Source: Oscillibacter sp. MSJ-31 (lineage in GTDB: Bacteria > Bacillota > Clostridia > Oscillospirales > Oscillospiraceae). Taken from it: DNA of 64,000 nucleotides. The notes beneath the pieces were generated by a model. That model was given only the letters and a program-made list of their open reading frames with translations, was not told the DNA's origin and searched no databases. This document shows positions 49,472 to 58,261 of the stretch, piece by piece; position 1 is the stretch's first letter; each line of letters opens with the position of its first letter. Made by a program: the position numbers and the translations under genes. The stretch spans positions 105,452 through 169,451 of the forward strand of contig NZ_JAHLPT010000004.1 in assembly GCF_018918025.1 (NCBI RefSeq), in the 5' to 3' direction.

Positions 49472-50161
49472 TCAGATCCTGGTGAGGTAGATGACGCCCT
49501 CGACGGCGCTGAGCTCCCGAAGGATATCGTCGAGCGACGTGCGGCCCTCCGCCCAGAGGGTGAACGTGCCGCACACAAGGTTGTCGCCGTAGCCGGAATC
49601 GGCGTACAGCTCCAGCTCCGAGAGTGTGCAGTCCTTTTCCCGCGCGAGGCGGACGAGTTGCCCGATGCTCAGCTTCGAGCGGAGCTCGAAGTAGACGGTG
49701 GCGGTCTTCTGCCGGCTCTGGATGCGCACGTCCACCAGCCGCAGCACGTTCATCGCCAGCAGAATGAAGGCGTAGCACACCGTGCCGCCCGTGTAGAAGC
49801 CCGCGCCGATGGCGGTGCCGATGATGGATACCGCCCAGAGTCCGGCGGCGGTCGTCAGACCCTTGATCTCATGGCTCTTGGTGACGAGAATGGTGCCCGC
49901 GCCGAGAAAGCCCAGACCGGTGATGACCGAGGCCGGCATACGCACGAGGTCGGTCGAGCCGAAGACGTCGCCGATGTAGAGGTTCGTCATCATCACCAGC
50001 GCGGCAGCGTCCGCGACAATGATGTAGGTGCGGAAGCCCGCCGCCTGCCGGTGCCGCTCGCGCTCATAGCCGAGCGTGCCGGCGAACACGGTCGTGAGCA
50101 GCAGCCGCACCGTGATGGAAAGGAGCGAGAGCGAGGAGAGCTGCGAAAAAAAGGTGTCCAT
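49472..50161 (-). CDS. MgtC/SapB-family membrane protein
   Basis: The ATG at 50161 (MDTFFSQLSS) is preferred, with AAGGCGGGTGA upstream; a GTG at 50173 is in frame but touches the ribosome site. The 229-residue protein has four to five membrane segments with GTLGYERERHRQAAGFRTYIIVADAAALVMM and ASVITGLGFLGAGTILV, the MgtC signature, then an ACT-like soluble tail. MgtC proteins modulate F-type ATP synthase and help growth in low magnesium. A hairpin-rich leader precedes it (50180-50259). Confidence 0.9.
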   Translation of the reverse strand: MDTFFSQLSSLSLLSITVRLLLTTVFAGTLGYERERHRQAAGFRTYIIVADAAALVMMTNLYIGDVFGSTDLVRMPASVITGLGFLGAGTILVTKSHEIKGLTTAAGLWAVSIIGTAIGAGFYTGGTVCYAFILLAMNVLRLVDVRIQSRQKTATVYFELRSKLSIGQLVRLAREKDCTLSELELYADSGYGDNLVCGTFTLWAEGRTSLDDILRELSAVEGVIYLTRI

Positions 50162-50179
50162 CCGATCATTCACCCGCCT

Positions 50180-50210
50180 TAAAGAAAGAATGGCCGCTTT
50201 TGGCGCGGCC
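50180..50210 (-). promoter_or_regulatory. Terminator-like hairpin in the mgtC-family leader
   Basis: GGCCGC (50192-50197) and GCGGCC (50205-50210) form a stem with a seven-base loop; on the minus strand it is followed by ATTCTTTCTTT. It lies between the promoter and the start codon and could attenuate transcription. TGGGAGA and TCTCCCA just upstream form a second hairpin. Confidence 0.45.
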
Positions 50211-50265
50211 CGTTGTGGTCATATGGGAGAAAAACAGCAGTCCAAATCTCCCATACGTTTGGAAG

Positions 50266-50294
50266 GTTATACCACAACTGAACGGAGAATGCAA
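50266..50294 (-). promoter_or_regulatory. mgtC-family gene promoter
   Basis: TTGCAT (50289-50294), 17 bases, TATAAC (50266-50271) on the minus strand, giving a leader of about 95 bases. Confidence 0.6.
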
Positions 50295-50296
50295 GA

Positions 50297-50338
50297 GAAA
50301 ATCGTCCGCCGCGGAAATTTTTTTCCGCAGCGGACGAT
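50297..50338 (-). terminator. Terminator of the HdeD-like gene
   Basis: ATCGTCCGCCGCGGAAA pairs with TTTCCGCAGCGGACGAT with one mismatch. The minus-strand tail is ATTTTCTC. Confidence 0.75.
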
Positions 50339-50347
50339 CGGGAGGAC

Positions 50348-50929
50348 TCAGACCTCGTGCCAGACGGCGTCGATGACTCTCTGGTGCGCGTCGCTCTTAA
50401 ACGCGCGGGACAGGCAGATGACGGTGTAGATGCTCTCAACGCCCGCAAGCAGCAGGGAAACGCCCATGTAGATCATCAGCGCCGCCGCGCCGTCGAAGGG
50501 GTCGAGGATCATCAGCACGCCGAGCACAGCGCCCACGATGCCCAGCAGCAGATTCAGTCCCCAGCTGCCGAGACCGAAGCGGCGCAGCTCTACGGCGGCC
50601 TGAATGGAAAAGACGCTGTCGATGATGATGTAGAAGCCGAGGATGATGGGCAGGACGGTCAGCGCTCCGGTGGGGTGGGCAAGAAGCAGAACACCCGCGA
50701 GCGTGCTGAGAATGCCCACGATCAGGTCGAAGCGGAAGAGGATGCCGATGACGCCGATGCTGAAGTAGCGGGCGATCTCGCACACGCCCATGGCGATGCA
50801 CAGCGCGCCGGTGAGATAGCACACGGCCAGCGCGGAGATGTCGGGGCGGAGGATCATCGCGGCGCCCAGCACGATCATGCAGCAGGATACGACGATGGCC
50901 CAGAGACGGTAACGCTTTAAGGTTTCCAT
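50348..50929 (-). CDS. HdeD/DUF308-family membrane protein
   Basis: The 193-residue protein has six membrane segments arranged as repeated hairpins (ALAVCYLTGALCIAMGVCEIARYF, LLLAHPTGALTVLPIILGFYIIIDSVFSIQAA, MILDPFDGAAALMIYMGVSLLLAGVESIYTV), the DUF308 pattern. In enterobacteria HdeD helps survive acid. Here the role is inferred only from the family. The start follows AGGAG. The 210-base gap upstream (50930-51139) holds a terminator and no gene. Confidence 0.85.
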   Translation of the reverse strand: METLKRYRLWAIVVSCCMIVLGAAMILRPDISALAVCYLTGALCIAMGVCEIARYFSIGVIGILFRFDLIVGILSTLAGVLLLAHPTGALTVLPIILGFYIIIDSVFSIQAAVELRRFGLGSWGLNLLLGIVGAVLGVLMILDPFDGAAALMIYMGVSLLLAGVESIYTVICLSRAFKSDAHQRVIDAVWHEV

Positions 50930-51096
50930 AGTTCACAGCTCCTTTATTTTCATGGGAATTGAAATGATAAAATGAAGCGGCAGGAGCGCCGCGCCGCGGT
51001 CCCTCCTGCAAGCATAGGATACCGCGCTGCAAGCGGCATTTCCATAGGCAGATAACGGTGAAATGCACAAAATTTGTGATTTTTTTCGTCAAAACG

Positions 51097-51125
51097 GAAA
51101 AAGCCCCGAGACCCTGCGGTCTCGG
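51097..51125 (-). terminator. Terminator of the nitrilase-family gene
   Basis: CCGAGACC and GGTCTCGG form a stem with a four-base loop, followed on the minus strand by GGCTTTTTCC. Confidence 0.8.
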
Positions 51126-51139
51126 TACGACGTTTTATT

Positions 51140-51925
51140 TCAGAGACGATATAGCTCCGGCCGACGGTCGTGAAAGACGTTGATGGCGGCGCGGACCTCC
51201 GCAAGGACGGAAAAATCGAGCGCGGCGGTGACGATCTCCTCGCCCGCTCCGGCGGCGGCGAGCAGCTCACCGCGGGGTCCGAGGATGCGCGACGCGCCGC
51301 CGAACACAGTCTCGCCCGCCGTGCCGCAGGAGTTGCAGGCGGCGAGGAAGAGCTGGTTTTCGATGGCGCGCGCCGCTGTGAGCGTTTCCCAATGATACCG
51401 CCGCGCGGCGGGCCACTGCGCGGGCAGGAGCAGCAGCTCGACGCCCTGAAGCGCCAGCGTGCGGAAAAGCTCGGGGAAGCGGAGGTCGTAGCAGATGAGC
51501 AGGCCGCATTTGTGCCCGTCGAGCGAAAAGGTCGTGAGGTGATCGCCGGCGGCGTAGTGCTCGTGCTCGCCCATCGGGGTAAAGAGATGCATTTTGTCGT
51601 AGGCTGCGAGACACGCGCCCTGTCGGTCAAAGACGTAGGCGGTGTTGTACACGCGCCCGCCACGCCGGTCGGAGACCGAGCCGGCGACGATGTTCATGTT
51701 CAGCTCGCGGGCGAGCGGCGCGCACAGCGCCTTCACCGCCTCGCCGCCGCGGTCGCTCCGCTCCGGCAGATGGTCGGCGGGGAAGAAGCCGGTGTTCCAA
51801 GTTTCCGGCAGCAGTGCGGTGTCCGCGCCCTCCGCCGCCGCGCGGCGCAGCAGCGCCTCCGCGTGCGCGAAATTATAGGCGCTCTCCCCCAAACGCATAT
51901 CCATCTGAATGACGCTCAACCTCAT
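51140..51925 (-). CDS. Carbon-nitrogen hydrolase (nitrilase/omega-amidase family)
   Basis: The start at 51925 (MRLSVIQMDMRLGESAYNF) follows GGAGG; the longer frame is not supported. The 261-residue enzyme has the Glu-Lys-Cys triad in ALLPETWNTGFF, YDKMHLF and LLICYDLRFPELFR (Cys near residue 140). It hydrolyses an amide such as a dicarboxylate monoamide, as in omega-amidases (YafV/Nit2 group), but the substrate is not fixed by sequence. A small frame and queH lie upstream on the same strand. Confidence 0.88.
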   Translation of the reverse strand: MRLSVIQMDMRLGESAYNFAHAEALLRRAAAEGADTALLPETWNTGFFPADHLPERSDRGGEAVKALCAPLARELNMNIVAGSVSDRRGGRVYNTAYVFDRQGACLAAYDKMHLFTPMGEHEHYAAGDHLTTFSLDGHKCGLLICYDLRFPELFRTLALQGVELLLLPAQWPAARRYHWETLTAARAIENQLFLAACNSCGTAGETVFGGASRILGPRGELLAAAGAGEEIVTAALDFSVLAEVRAAINVFHDRRPELYRL

Positions 51926-51966
51926 GCGCAGACCTCCTTGAATTTGGTTTGGACCGGCAGCGACGC

Positions 51967-52062
51967 TCACGCGCCGGCGCTGTAGTTTTCCCTGTAGAAG
52001 TCATCCTCCGTGACGCCCTCGAACACGGCGCCGTAGAGTGCGGCGAAAAGCAGCTTTTTCAT
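51967..52062 (-). CDS. Possible 31-residue small protein between queH and the nitrilase gene
   Basis: MKKLLFAALYGAVFEG opens a 31-codon frame ending NYSAGA. GAAAGGCTGG lies 10 bases upstream of the ATG and 18 bases after the queH stop. No family is recognised. It could be a real small protein, a leader peptide or chance; the tight packing in the operon is the main support. Confidence 0.35.
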   Translation of the reverse strand: MKKLLFAALYGAVFEGVTEDDFYRENYSAGA

Positions 52063-52080
52063 CGTGCAGTCCAGCCTTTC

Positions 52081-52647
52081 TCATTCCTCGGCAAAGCGCG
52101 TGCGCGCCCGACCGATCTTTTTCTCGTAGCGGTCCTCCTCGGAGAAGATGCAGCCGCAGTATTTCTGGAGATAAAGCCCCATCTCACGAGCCTTTGCCTG
52201 TCCCGCGCGGAAGCCGGGGCGGAAGTCACGGTAGAGAAATTCCACGCCGTACTTTCTCGCCATCGTCTCGCCGACCGCCTTGAGCAGCTCGTGGTTCTGG
52301 TAGGGGGAAATGAGCAGCGAGGAGGTGAACGCCTCGTAGCCGTGCTCGCTCGCGTACTTCGCCGCCGTGCCGAGACGGATGGTGTAGCAGTGCGCGCAGC
52401 GGTGGTCAATGTCCGCGGCGACGGCGCGGACGAAGTCGCGCAGGCCGTAGTCCTCTAAGATATGCACCTCGACCCGCTCCTTTTCTCCGTATTCAAGCAG
52501 CGTCGAGCGACGCTGGTCGTACTCTGTCCACGGGTGGATGTTCGGGTTGAACCACAGCGACACCGGCTCGATGCCCTCGCCGCGCAGGGTGTCCACGCAG
52601 TAGACCGAGCAGGGGGCGCAGCAGGAATGTAAAAGAATTTTATCCAT
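52081..52647 (-). CDS. queH: Epoxyqueuosine reductase QueH
   Basis: The start at 52647 (MDKILLHSCCAPCSVYC) is taken with GTGAG nine bases upstream; an ATG three codons earlier is possible. The 188-residue protein is a DUF208/QueH type: the HSCCAPCSVYC cluster ligands, HRCAHCYTIRL near residue 85, FTSSLLISPYQNHEL, and YCGCIFSE near the end. QueH reduces epoxyqueuosine to queuosine in tRNA and replaces the unrelated QueG. No preQ1 riboswitch is seen in its leader. Confidence 0.93.
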   Translation of the reverse strand: MDKILLHSCCAPCSVYCVDTLRGEGIEPVSLWFNPNIHPWTEYDQRRSTLLEYGEKERVEVHILEDYGLRDFVRAVAADIDHRCAHCYTIRLGTAAKYASEHGYEAFTSSLLISPYQNHELLKAVGETMARKYGVEFLYRDFRPGFRAGQAKAREMGLYLQKYCGCIFSEEDRYEKKIGRARTRFAEE

Positions 52648-52732
52648 AAAAGTCATCTCACGAAACGTTATCGGTATTTTCTTGAACGGACAAACGCGGA
52701 AAAAGGTTCCCGCGAAGGAGCCGTCCTTCAAA

Positions 52733-52761
52733 AGTTTAACATATTGTAAAGCCTTTGACAA
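52733..52761 (-). promoter_or_regulatory. Putative queH promoter
   Basis: TTGTCA (52756-52761), 17 bases, TAAACT (52733-52738) on the minus strand. Confidence 0.4.
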
Positions 52762-52776
52762 CGCCCCTTTTTTCAA

Positions 52777-52806
52777 TTGACGAACCGTGCGCGATTATAG
52801 TATAAT
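52777..52806 (+). promoter_or_regulatory. Putative promoter of the rRNA methyltransferase-ecf operon
   Basis: TTGACG (52777-52782), 18 bases, TATAAT (52801-52806). Confidence 0.55.
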
Positions 52807-52855
52807 ACATTGATTTAATATGCGGCGCTGTGCGCCGGCGAAGGAGATAGAGCCT

Positions 52856-53719
52856 ATGTGGATCGCGGACAAGTGGGAGGATTACGAGCTGCTCGACTGC
52901 GGCGGCGGCGAAAAGCTGGAGCGCTGGGGGCGGCAGATCCTCGTGCGTCCCGACCCGCAGGCCATCTGGGAGACGCCGCACGCGAACCGCGGCTGGAAAA
53001 ACGCGCAGGGACGCTACCACCGTTCGTCCACCGGCGGCGGACATTGGGACAAGGAAAAGCTGCCCGAGCAGTGGCGGATGCGTTACCGCGATCTGACGTT
53101 CCAGTGCAAGCCTATGAACTTCAAGCACACGGGACTCTTTCCCGAGCAGGCGGTGAACTGGGACTTTGCGAGTGAGAAGATCGAGCAGGCGGGCCGTCCC
53201 ATCCGTGTGCTGAACCTCTTTGCCTACACGGGCGCGGCGAGCGTCGCCTGCGCCAAGAGCGGCGCGAGCGTCTGCCACGTCGACGCCGCCAAGGGCATGG
53301 TCGCCTGGGCGAAGGAGAACGCAAAGGTCAGCGGTCTGGCCGACGCGCCGATCCGCTGGATCGTGGACGACTGCGCGAAGTTCGTCGAGCGCGAGATCCG
53401 CCGCGGCAAGACCTACGATGCCATCATCATGGACCCGCCGAGCTACGGCCGCGGCCCGGGCGGCGAGGTCTGGAAGCTGGAGGATAACCTCTTTCCGTTC
53501 GTGAAGCTCTGTTCTCAGGTGCTCAGCGACAAGCCGCTGTTCGTCATCATCAATTCCTACACCACGGGCCTTGCGCCCTCGGTGCTCGGCTATATGCTCC
53601 ATCTGCTCGTCGCGGAGAAGTACGGCGGCAGGGTGACGTGGGACGAGCTGGGGCTGCCTGTCACCGAGACCGGGCTCGCGCTGCCCTGCGGCGCGACCGG
53701 AAGATGGTGCAGTGAATAA
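52856..53719 (+). CDS. Class I SAM-dependent rRNA methyltransferase (RlmI/RlmL-K-like)
   Basis: The start at 52856 follows AAGGAGATA. The 287-residue enzyme has the SAM motif RVLNLFAYTGAASVACAKSGA near residue 128 and the catalytic NPPY-type variant MDPPSYGRG near residue 205. The N-terminal 100 residues (DYELLDCGGGEKLERWGRQILVRPDPQ) resemble the RlmI/YccW group that methylates 23S rRNA. The target base is not known. It begins a long plus-strand run ending at 62.4 kb. Confidence 0.88.
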   Translation: MWIADKWEDYELLDCGGGEKLERWGRQILVRPDPQAIWETPHANRGWKNAQGRYHRSSTGGGHWDKEKLPEQWRMRYRDLTFQCKPMNFKHTGLFPEQAVNWDFASEKIEQAGRPIRVLNLFAYTGAASVACAKSGASVCHVDAAKGMVAWAKENAKVSGLADAPIRWIVDDCAKFVEREIRRGKTYDAIIMDPPSYGRGPGGEVWKLEDNLFPFVKLCSQVLSDKPLFVIINSYTTGLAPSVLGYMLHLLVAEKYGGRVTWDELGLPVTETGLALPCGATGRWCSE

Positions 53720-53736
53720 ACAAAGGAAGAAAAATT

Positions 53737-54606
53737 ATGTCAACCATGCTGCGGACTGAAAACCTGACCTATTCCTACCCCGCTTCGGAGGAGAACGAGC
53801 AGCCGACGCTCGCGCTCGACGGTGTGACGCTTGCCATCGAGCGAGGGAGCTTCACCGTTATCCTCGGCCACAACGGCAGCGGAAAATCCACGCTCGCCAA
53901 GACCTTCAACGCCGTGCTGCTGCCCTCGGGCGGCAGGGTGTACGTCGACGGCATGGACACCACGGACGAGAAGCTGCTGCTCGAGATCCGCCGCCGCGTG
54001 GGCATGGTGTTCCAGAACCCCGACAACCAGATCGTCGCGAACGTGGTGGAGGAGGACGTGGCCTTCGCACCCGAGAACCTCGGCGTGCCGACGGAGGAGA
54101 TCCGGCGGCGCGTGGACGACGCGCTGCGCACCGTCGGCATGGAGAAATTTGCAAAGCACGCGCCGCACCTGCTCTCCGGCGGACAGAAGCAGCGTATCGC
54201 CATCGCGGGCGTGCTGGCGATGCGCCCGCAGTGCATCGTGCTCGACGAGGCGACCGCCATGCTCGACCCCATCGGCCGCAGCGAGGTCATTTCGACCATC
54301 GAACGGCTCAACCGCGACGAGGGCATCACCGTTGTGCTCATCACCCACCACATGAACGAAGCCGAGCACGCCGACCGCGTGATCGTGATGAACGAGGGCC
54401 GCGTCGCCATGGACGGCGCGCCGCGCGAGGTGTTCGCGCAGGTGGAACGGCTTCGCGCCATTGGTCTGACCGTGCCGGACACGGTGGAGCTTTTATACGA
54501 GCTGCGCGGCGCGGGCTGCGACCTGCCGCTCACGGCCATCACTGTGGACGAGTGCGCCGACGCCATTGCAAGGTGCTTTGGAAAATCCGCAAAAGAGGAC
54601 AACTGA
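53737..54606 (+). CDS. ecfA1: Energy-coupling factor transporter ATPase EcfA1
   Basis: The 289-residue ATPase has Walker A GHNGSGKST near residue 45, Q-loop FQNPDNQIV, signature LSGGQKQR and Walker B CIVLDEATAMLD. The DNQ in the Q-loop region marks the EcfA type. With EcfA2 and EcfT it forms the shared motor that imports vitamins through separate S-components. Its stop codon is two bases before the ecfA2 TTG start. Confidence 0.95.
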   Translation: MSTMLRTENLTYSYPASEENEQPTLALDGVTLAIERGSFTVILGHNGSGKSTLAKTFNAVLLPSGGRVYVDGMDTTDEKLLLEIRRRVGMVFQNPDNQIVANVVEEDVAFAPENLGVPTEEIRRRVDDALRTVGMEKFAKHAPHLLSGGQKQRIAIAGVLAMRPQCIVLDEATAMLDPIGRSEVISTIERLNRDEGITVVLITHHMNEAEHADRVIVMNEGRVAMDGAPREVFAQVERLRAIGLTVPDTVELLYELRGAGCDLPLTAITVDECADAIARCFGKSAKEDN

Positions 54607-54607
54607 G

Positions 54608-55474
54608 TTGAACGAGATCATTCGTATTGAAAATCTGACCCACACCTACGGCGAGGGCACGCCCTTCCGCCGCAGCGCGGTGGAAAACCTGTCGCTCGAC
54701 ATTTACCGCGGCGAGTTTCTCGGTCTCATCGGGCACACGGGCAGCGGCAAATCGACGCTGATCCAGCACCTCAACGGTCTGCTCAAGCCGACGGGCGGCC
54801 GCGTGCTGCTCGACGGCGAGGACATCTGGGCCGACCCGAAGAAGATCCGCAGCGTGCGCTTCCGCGTGGGGCTGGTGTTTCAGTATCCGGAGTACCAGCT
54901 CTTTGAGGAGACCGTCTACCGCGACATCGCCTTCGGCCCCACCAACATGGGCCTGACCGGCGCGGAGCTGGACCGCCGCGTGCATGACGCCGCCCGCTTC
55001 GCAGGACTGGACGAGGGCCTGCTGCAAAAGTCGCCCTTCGCGCTCTCCGGCGGGCAGAAGCGCCGCGTCGCCATCGCGGGCGTGATCGCCATGGAGCCGG
55101 AGGTGCTGGTGCTCGACGAGCCGAGCGCGGGTCTTGACCCGCGCGGGCGCGAGGAGCTGCTTGCCCATATCCGCGCCTATCACAAGGAGCGCGGCAACAC
55201 CGTCGTGCTCGTCAGCCACTCGATGGACGAGATCGCGCAGAACGTGGACCGCATCGCCGTGCTCTCCGACGCTCATGTGCTCATGAGCGGCACGCCGCGC
55301 GAGGTGTTCGCCCGCGCGGACGAGCTGGTCGCCGCGGGCCTTGACGTGCCGCAGGTGACGCGCGTCGCCATGGCGCTGCGCGCCAAGGGGCTGCCCATCG
55401 ACCCTGCGGTCTACACGGTCGCGGAGCTGAAGGCGGCGCTGCTTGCGCTGCGAAAGGGGGGAGCCGTATGCTGA
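54608..55474 (+). CDS. ecfA2: Energy-coupling factor transporter ATPase EcfA2
   Basis: The TTG at 54608 is chosen because AGAGGAC lies ahead; the in-frame ATG at 54566 is inside ecfA1. The 288-residue ATPase has GHTGSGKST, FQYPEYQLFEETV, LSGGQKRR and VLVLDEPSAGLD. The EYQLFEETV segment marks the second EcfA paralogue. It overlaps ecfT by seven bases, so expression is tightly coupled. Confidence 0.94.
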   Translation: MNEIIRIENLTHTYGEGTPFRRSAVENLSLDIYRGEFLGLIGHTGSGKSTLIQHLNGLLKPTGGRVLLDGEDIWADPKKIRSVRFRVGLVFQYPEYQLFEETVYRDIAFGPTNMGLTGAELDRRVHDAARFAGLDEGLLQKSPFALSGGQKRRVAIAGVIAMEPEVLVLDEPSAGLDPRGREELLAHIRAYHKERGNTVVLVSHSMDEIAQNVDRIAVLSDAHVLMSGTPREVFARADELVAAGLDVPQVTRVAMALRAKGLPIDPAVYTVAELKAALLALRKGGAVC

Positions 55475-56268
55475 AGGACATCACCCTCGGCCAGTATTTC
55501 CCCGGCGACACGCTCGCCCACCGGCTCGACCCGCGCACCAAGCTGCTGACGACCGTTCTTTATATCATAGCCATCTTTCTGGCAAAGGGCCCCATTGCCT
55601 ACGGCGTGCTGATCCTGACGCTGATCGTCTCCGTGCGCATCTCGAAGGTGGGCGCGAGGGCGCTCTTCCGCGGCCTCAAGCCGGTGCTGTTCATCATCGC
55701 CTTCACCGCGGTGCTGAACCTCTTCTACACCCCCGGCACCGTCATCGCGCAGTTCTGGATCTTCCACGTCACGCGCGAGGGCGTGATCACCGCCATCGCC
55801 ATGATGCTGCGCATCTCGCTGCTGATCATGGGGACCTTCCTTCTGACCTACACCACCAGCCCCATCCGCCTGACCGACGGGCTGGAGGACCTGCTCGGCC
55901 CGCTCAAGAAGCTCGGCGTGCCGGTGCATGAGCTGGCGATGATGATGTCCATCGCGCTGCGCTTCATCCCCACGCTCATCGAGGAGACGGACAAGATCAT
56001 GTCCGCCCAGCGCGCCCGCGGCGCGGACTTTGAGAGCGGCAATCTGCTCCAGCGCGCCAAGGCGCTCATTCCGCTGCTCGTGCCGCTGTTCGTCAGCGCG
56101 TTCCGCCGTGCGGACGAGCTGGCGACGGCGATGGAGTGCCGCTGCTACCACGGCGGTGAGGGGCGCACGAAGCTCCACGTCCTGCGCTACGAGACACGGG
56201 ACTATCTGACGCTCGCGTTCTACGCCGCGCTGTGCGCGGCGATGATCGCGCTGAAAAAGTTTTTCTAA
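55468..56268 (+). CDS. ecfT: Energy-coupling factor transporter membrane protein EcfT
   Basis: The 266-residue protein has about five membrane segments and two Ala-Arg-Gly-type coupling motifs, SAQRARGADF near residue 188 and ATAMECRCYHG near residue 225, that contact the two ATPases. No S-component (substrate-specific protein) is in the operon, which fits a group II shared ECF module. It is followed by truA. Confidence 0.94.
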   Translation: MLKDITLGQYFPGDTLAHRLDPRTKLLTTVLYIIAIFLAKGPIAYGVLILTLIVSVRISKVGARALFRGLKPVLFIIAFTAVLNLFYTPGTVIAQFWIFHVTREGVITAIAMMLRISLLIMGTFLLTYTTSPIRLTDGLEDLLGPLKKLGVPVHELAMMMSIALRFIPTLIEETDKIMSAQRARGADFESGNLLQRAKALIPLLVPLFVSAFRRADELATAMECRCYHGGEGRTKLHVLRYETRDYLTLAFYAALCAAMIALKKFF

Positions 56269-56291
56269 AATTCAAAAAAAGGACACGAATC

Positions 56292-57047
56292 ATGCGTAAC
56301 ATTGCGCTAAAATTGATGTATAACGGCACGGCCTATCACGGCTGGCAGATGCAGCGGACCGAGGCGAGCGTGCAGGAGACGCTCCAGCGCGGTCTTTCGA
56401 TGGTCTGCGGCGAGAGGGTCAAGCTCACCGGCGTCGGCCGCACGGACGCGGGCGTTCACGCCGAGCGCTATGTTGCGAATTTCCGCACGAGCTCCCGCAT
56501 CCCCATCGACCGCCTGCCCTTCGCCGTCAACACCCATACGCCCGAGGACATCGTGGTGCGCGAGGCGCTGGAGGTGGCGGACGATTTCAACGCCATCGGC
56601 TCGTGCCTGAAGAAGGAATACACCTACCGCATCTACAACTCGCGCATCAAGAACCCGTTTTATGTGAACCGTGCGTACTTCTACCCCAAAAAGCTCGACG
56701 AGGCCGTGATGGACGCGGCGGCGCGGGCGTTTGAGGGCACGCACGATTTCCGCGCCGTGCGCTCGGTCGGTACGGAAACGAAGACCACCGTCCGCACCGT
56801 GCACTACTGCCGCGTGACGCGCCGCGGCGAGCTTCTGGAGCTCAAGGTCTGCGCGGACGGATTTCTCTACAACATGGTGCGCGCCATCACCGGCACGGTG
56901 CTCTACGCCGCCGAGGGCAAGCTCACGGCGGAGGACATTCCGAAAATACTCGACTCCGGCGACCGCACGCTCGCCGGCCCCACGGTGCCGCCGGGGGGAC
57001 TGTACATGACCAGACTTTGGTATGAGGATGAACGGCTCAATGACTGA
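56292..57047 (+). CDS. truA: tRNA pseudouridine(38-40) synthase
   Basis: The start at 56292 (MRNIALKLMYNGTAYHGWQMQ) is set by the family N-terminus and AAAGGAC. The 251-residue enzyme has GRTDAGVHAE near residue 50 with the catalytic Asp, and FLYNMVRAITGTVL near residue 200. It modifies the anticodon stem of many tRNAs. Adjacency to ecfA1-ecfA2-ecfT is the classic Firmicutes order. Confidence 0.95.
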   Translation: MRNIALKLMYNGTAYHGWQMQRTEASVQETLQRGLSMVCGERVKLTGVGRTDAGVHAERYVANFRTSSRIPIDRLPFAVNTHTPEDIVVREALEVADDFNAIGSCLKKEYTYRIYNSRIKNPFYVNRAYFYPKKLDEAVMDAAARAFEGTHDFRAVRSVGTETKTTVRTVHYCRVTRRGELLELKVCADGFLYNMVRAITGTVLYAAEGKLTAEDIPKILDSGDRTLAGPTVPPGGLYMTRLWYEDERLND

Positions 57048-58224
57048 CAAGGATAAGCTCTCGCGCGAGGATCTGCGCGCGGACCGCGCCGCGCCGCCGC
57101 GCCGCGGCACACTCCACCGTATTCTGGTGCTGGTGGCGGTGCTCGCGGTCGTGCTGGGAGCGGTGCTCGCCGCGGCGTATCTGGACCTGTCGAATTTCGA
57201 CAGTCTCCGCCGTGCGCTGAGCTACGATAAGGCCGACGCCGCGGGCGAGAACACCTATGATTACGACAACGACCGCACGAACCGCTTCGCCCTCCTCGGC
57301 GACCGCCTGCTGGTCGTTTCCACCACGCGCGTGAGCGTGCTCGCCGACGACGGCAGCGAGGTCTACGCGCAGGAGGTCAAGCTCGATTCGCCCGCCATCG
57401 CCCTCGGCGGCCGCACCGCCGCGGTCTACGACGTCGGCGGCACGACGCTCTATATCCTCGGCGAAAGGGGCCTTGTGCGCGACCTGAGCACCGAGACGGA
57501 AAACGGCATTATTTCGGCGAAGCTCAACTCCTCCGATATGCTGGCGCTCGTGACGGACAAGAGCGGCTACAAGTCCTCCGTCTCGGTCTACAACGCCTCG
57601 GGAGAGCGCGTGTTCACCTTCAATTCCTCCAACCGCTACATGATCGACGCCTGCGTGGAGCGCGGCGGCAAGCACGTCGCGGTCGCGACGCTCGGCTCGG
57701 AGGACGCCATGTTCGTCAGTACGATCCGCCGCTACGCGCTCGATCAGGAGACGGCGGTCTCCGCCTGCGTGCTGGACGATTCGCTGCTCTACGAGCTCTC
57801 AAGCTTCGGCGGCACGCTCGTCGCCGTGACGGACGACCGCTTCCTCGCGCTCAGCGGCGACGGCTCGCTCGGCGGCTCCTACGACTACGCCTATCCCTAT
57901 CTGCGCGGCAGCACGCTCGGCGGGACGGATTTCGGCGCGCTCGTGCTCTCGCGCTACCGCTCAGGCAGCGCGGGCAAGCTCGTCACCGTCGGCGCGGAGG
58001 GCAACCTCATCGCCTCGCTCGACACGCAGCGCGACGTGCTGGACATTTCGGCGGCGGGGAAGTATCTTGCCGTGCTCTACAGCGACGAGCTGGTCATCTA
58101 CACCTCCGACCTTGCCGAGTACGCCTCGCTCACCGACACGCAGTACGCGCGCGGCGTGCGGATGCGCGCCGACGGCTCGGCGGTGCTGCTCGGCTCGCAG
58201 CACGGCTGGCTCTTTGTGCCGTAA
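57040..58224 (+). CDS. DUF5711-like membrane-anchored protein
   Basis: The ATG at 57040 (MTDKDKLSREDLRADRAAPPRRG) overlaps the end of truA by eight bases and follows GAGGATG; ATGs at 57022 and 57028 are also in frame. The 394-residue protein has one membrane segment (ILVLVAVLAVVLGAVLAAAYL, about residues 28-48). The outside domain is built of repeated short beta blades (LLGDRLLVVSTTRVSVLADDGSEVYAQEV, AVYDVGGTTLYILGERGL, ALVTDKSGYKSSVSVYNASGERVF), like a beta-propeller. It matches DUF5711. The function is unknown. Confidence 0.75.
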   Translation: MTDKDKLSREDLRADRAAPPRRGTLHRILVLVAVLAVVLGAVLAAAYLDLSNFDSLRRALSYDKADAAGENTYDYDNDRTNRFALLGDRLLVVSTTRVSVLADDGSEVYAQEVKLDSPAIALGGRTAAVYDVGGTTLYILGERGLVRDLSTETENGIISAKLNSSDMLALVTDKSGYKSSVSVYNASGERVFTFNSSNRYMIDACVERGGKHVAVATLGSEDAMFVSTIRRYALDQETAVSACVLDDSLLYELSSFGGTLVAVTDDRFLALSGDGSLGGSYDYAYPYLRGSTLGGTDFGALVLSRYRSGSAGKLVTVGAEGNLIASLDTQRDVLDISAAGKYLAVLYSDELVIYTSDLAEYASLTDTQYARGVRMRADGSAVLLGSQHGWLFVP

Positions 58225-58261
58225 TTAGAAAAATGTTTCACTTGAAAGGTAAGCGAAAAGC

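Noticed and set aside
52648..52760. PreQ1 riboswitch before queH
   Set aside because: No recognisable preQ1 aptamer; only a promoter and the ribosome site region.
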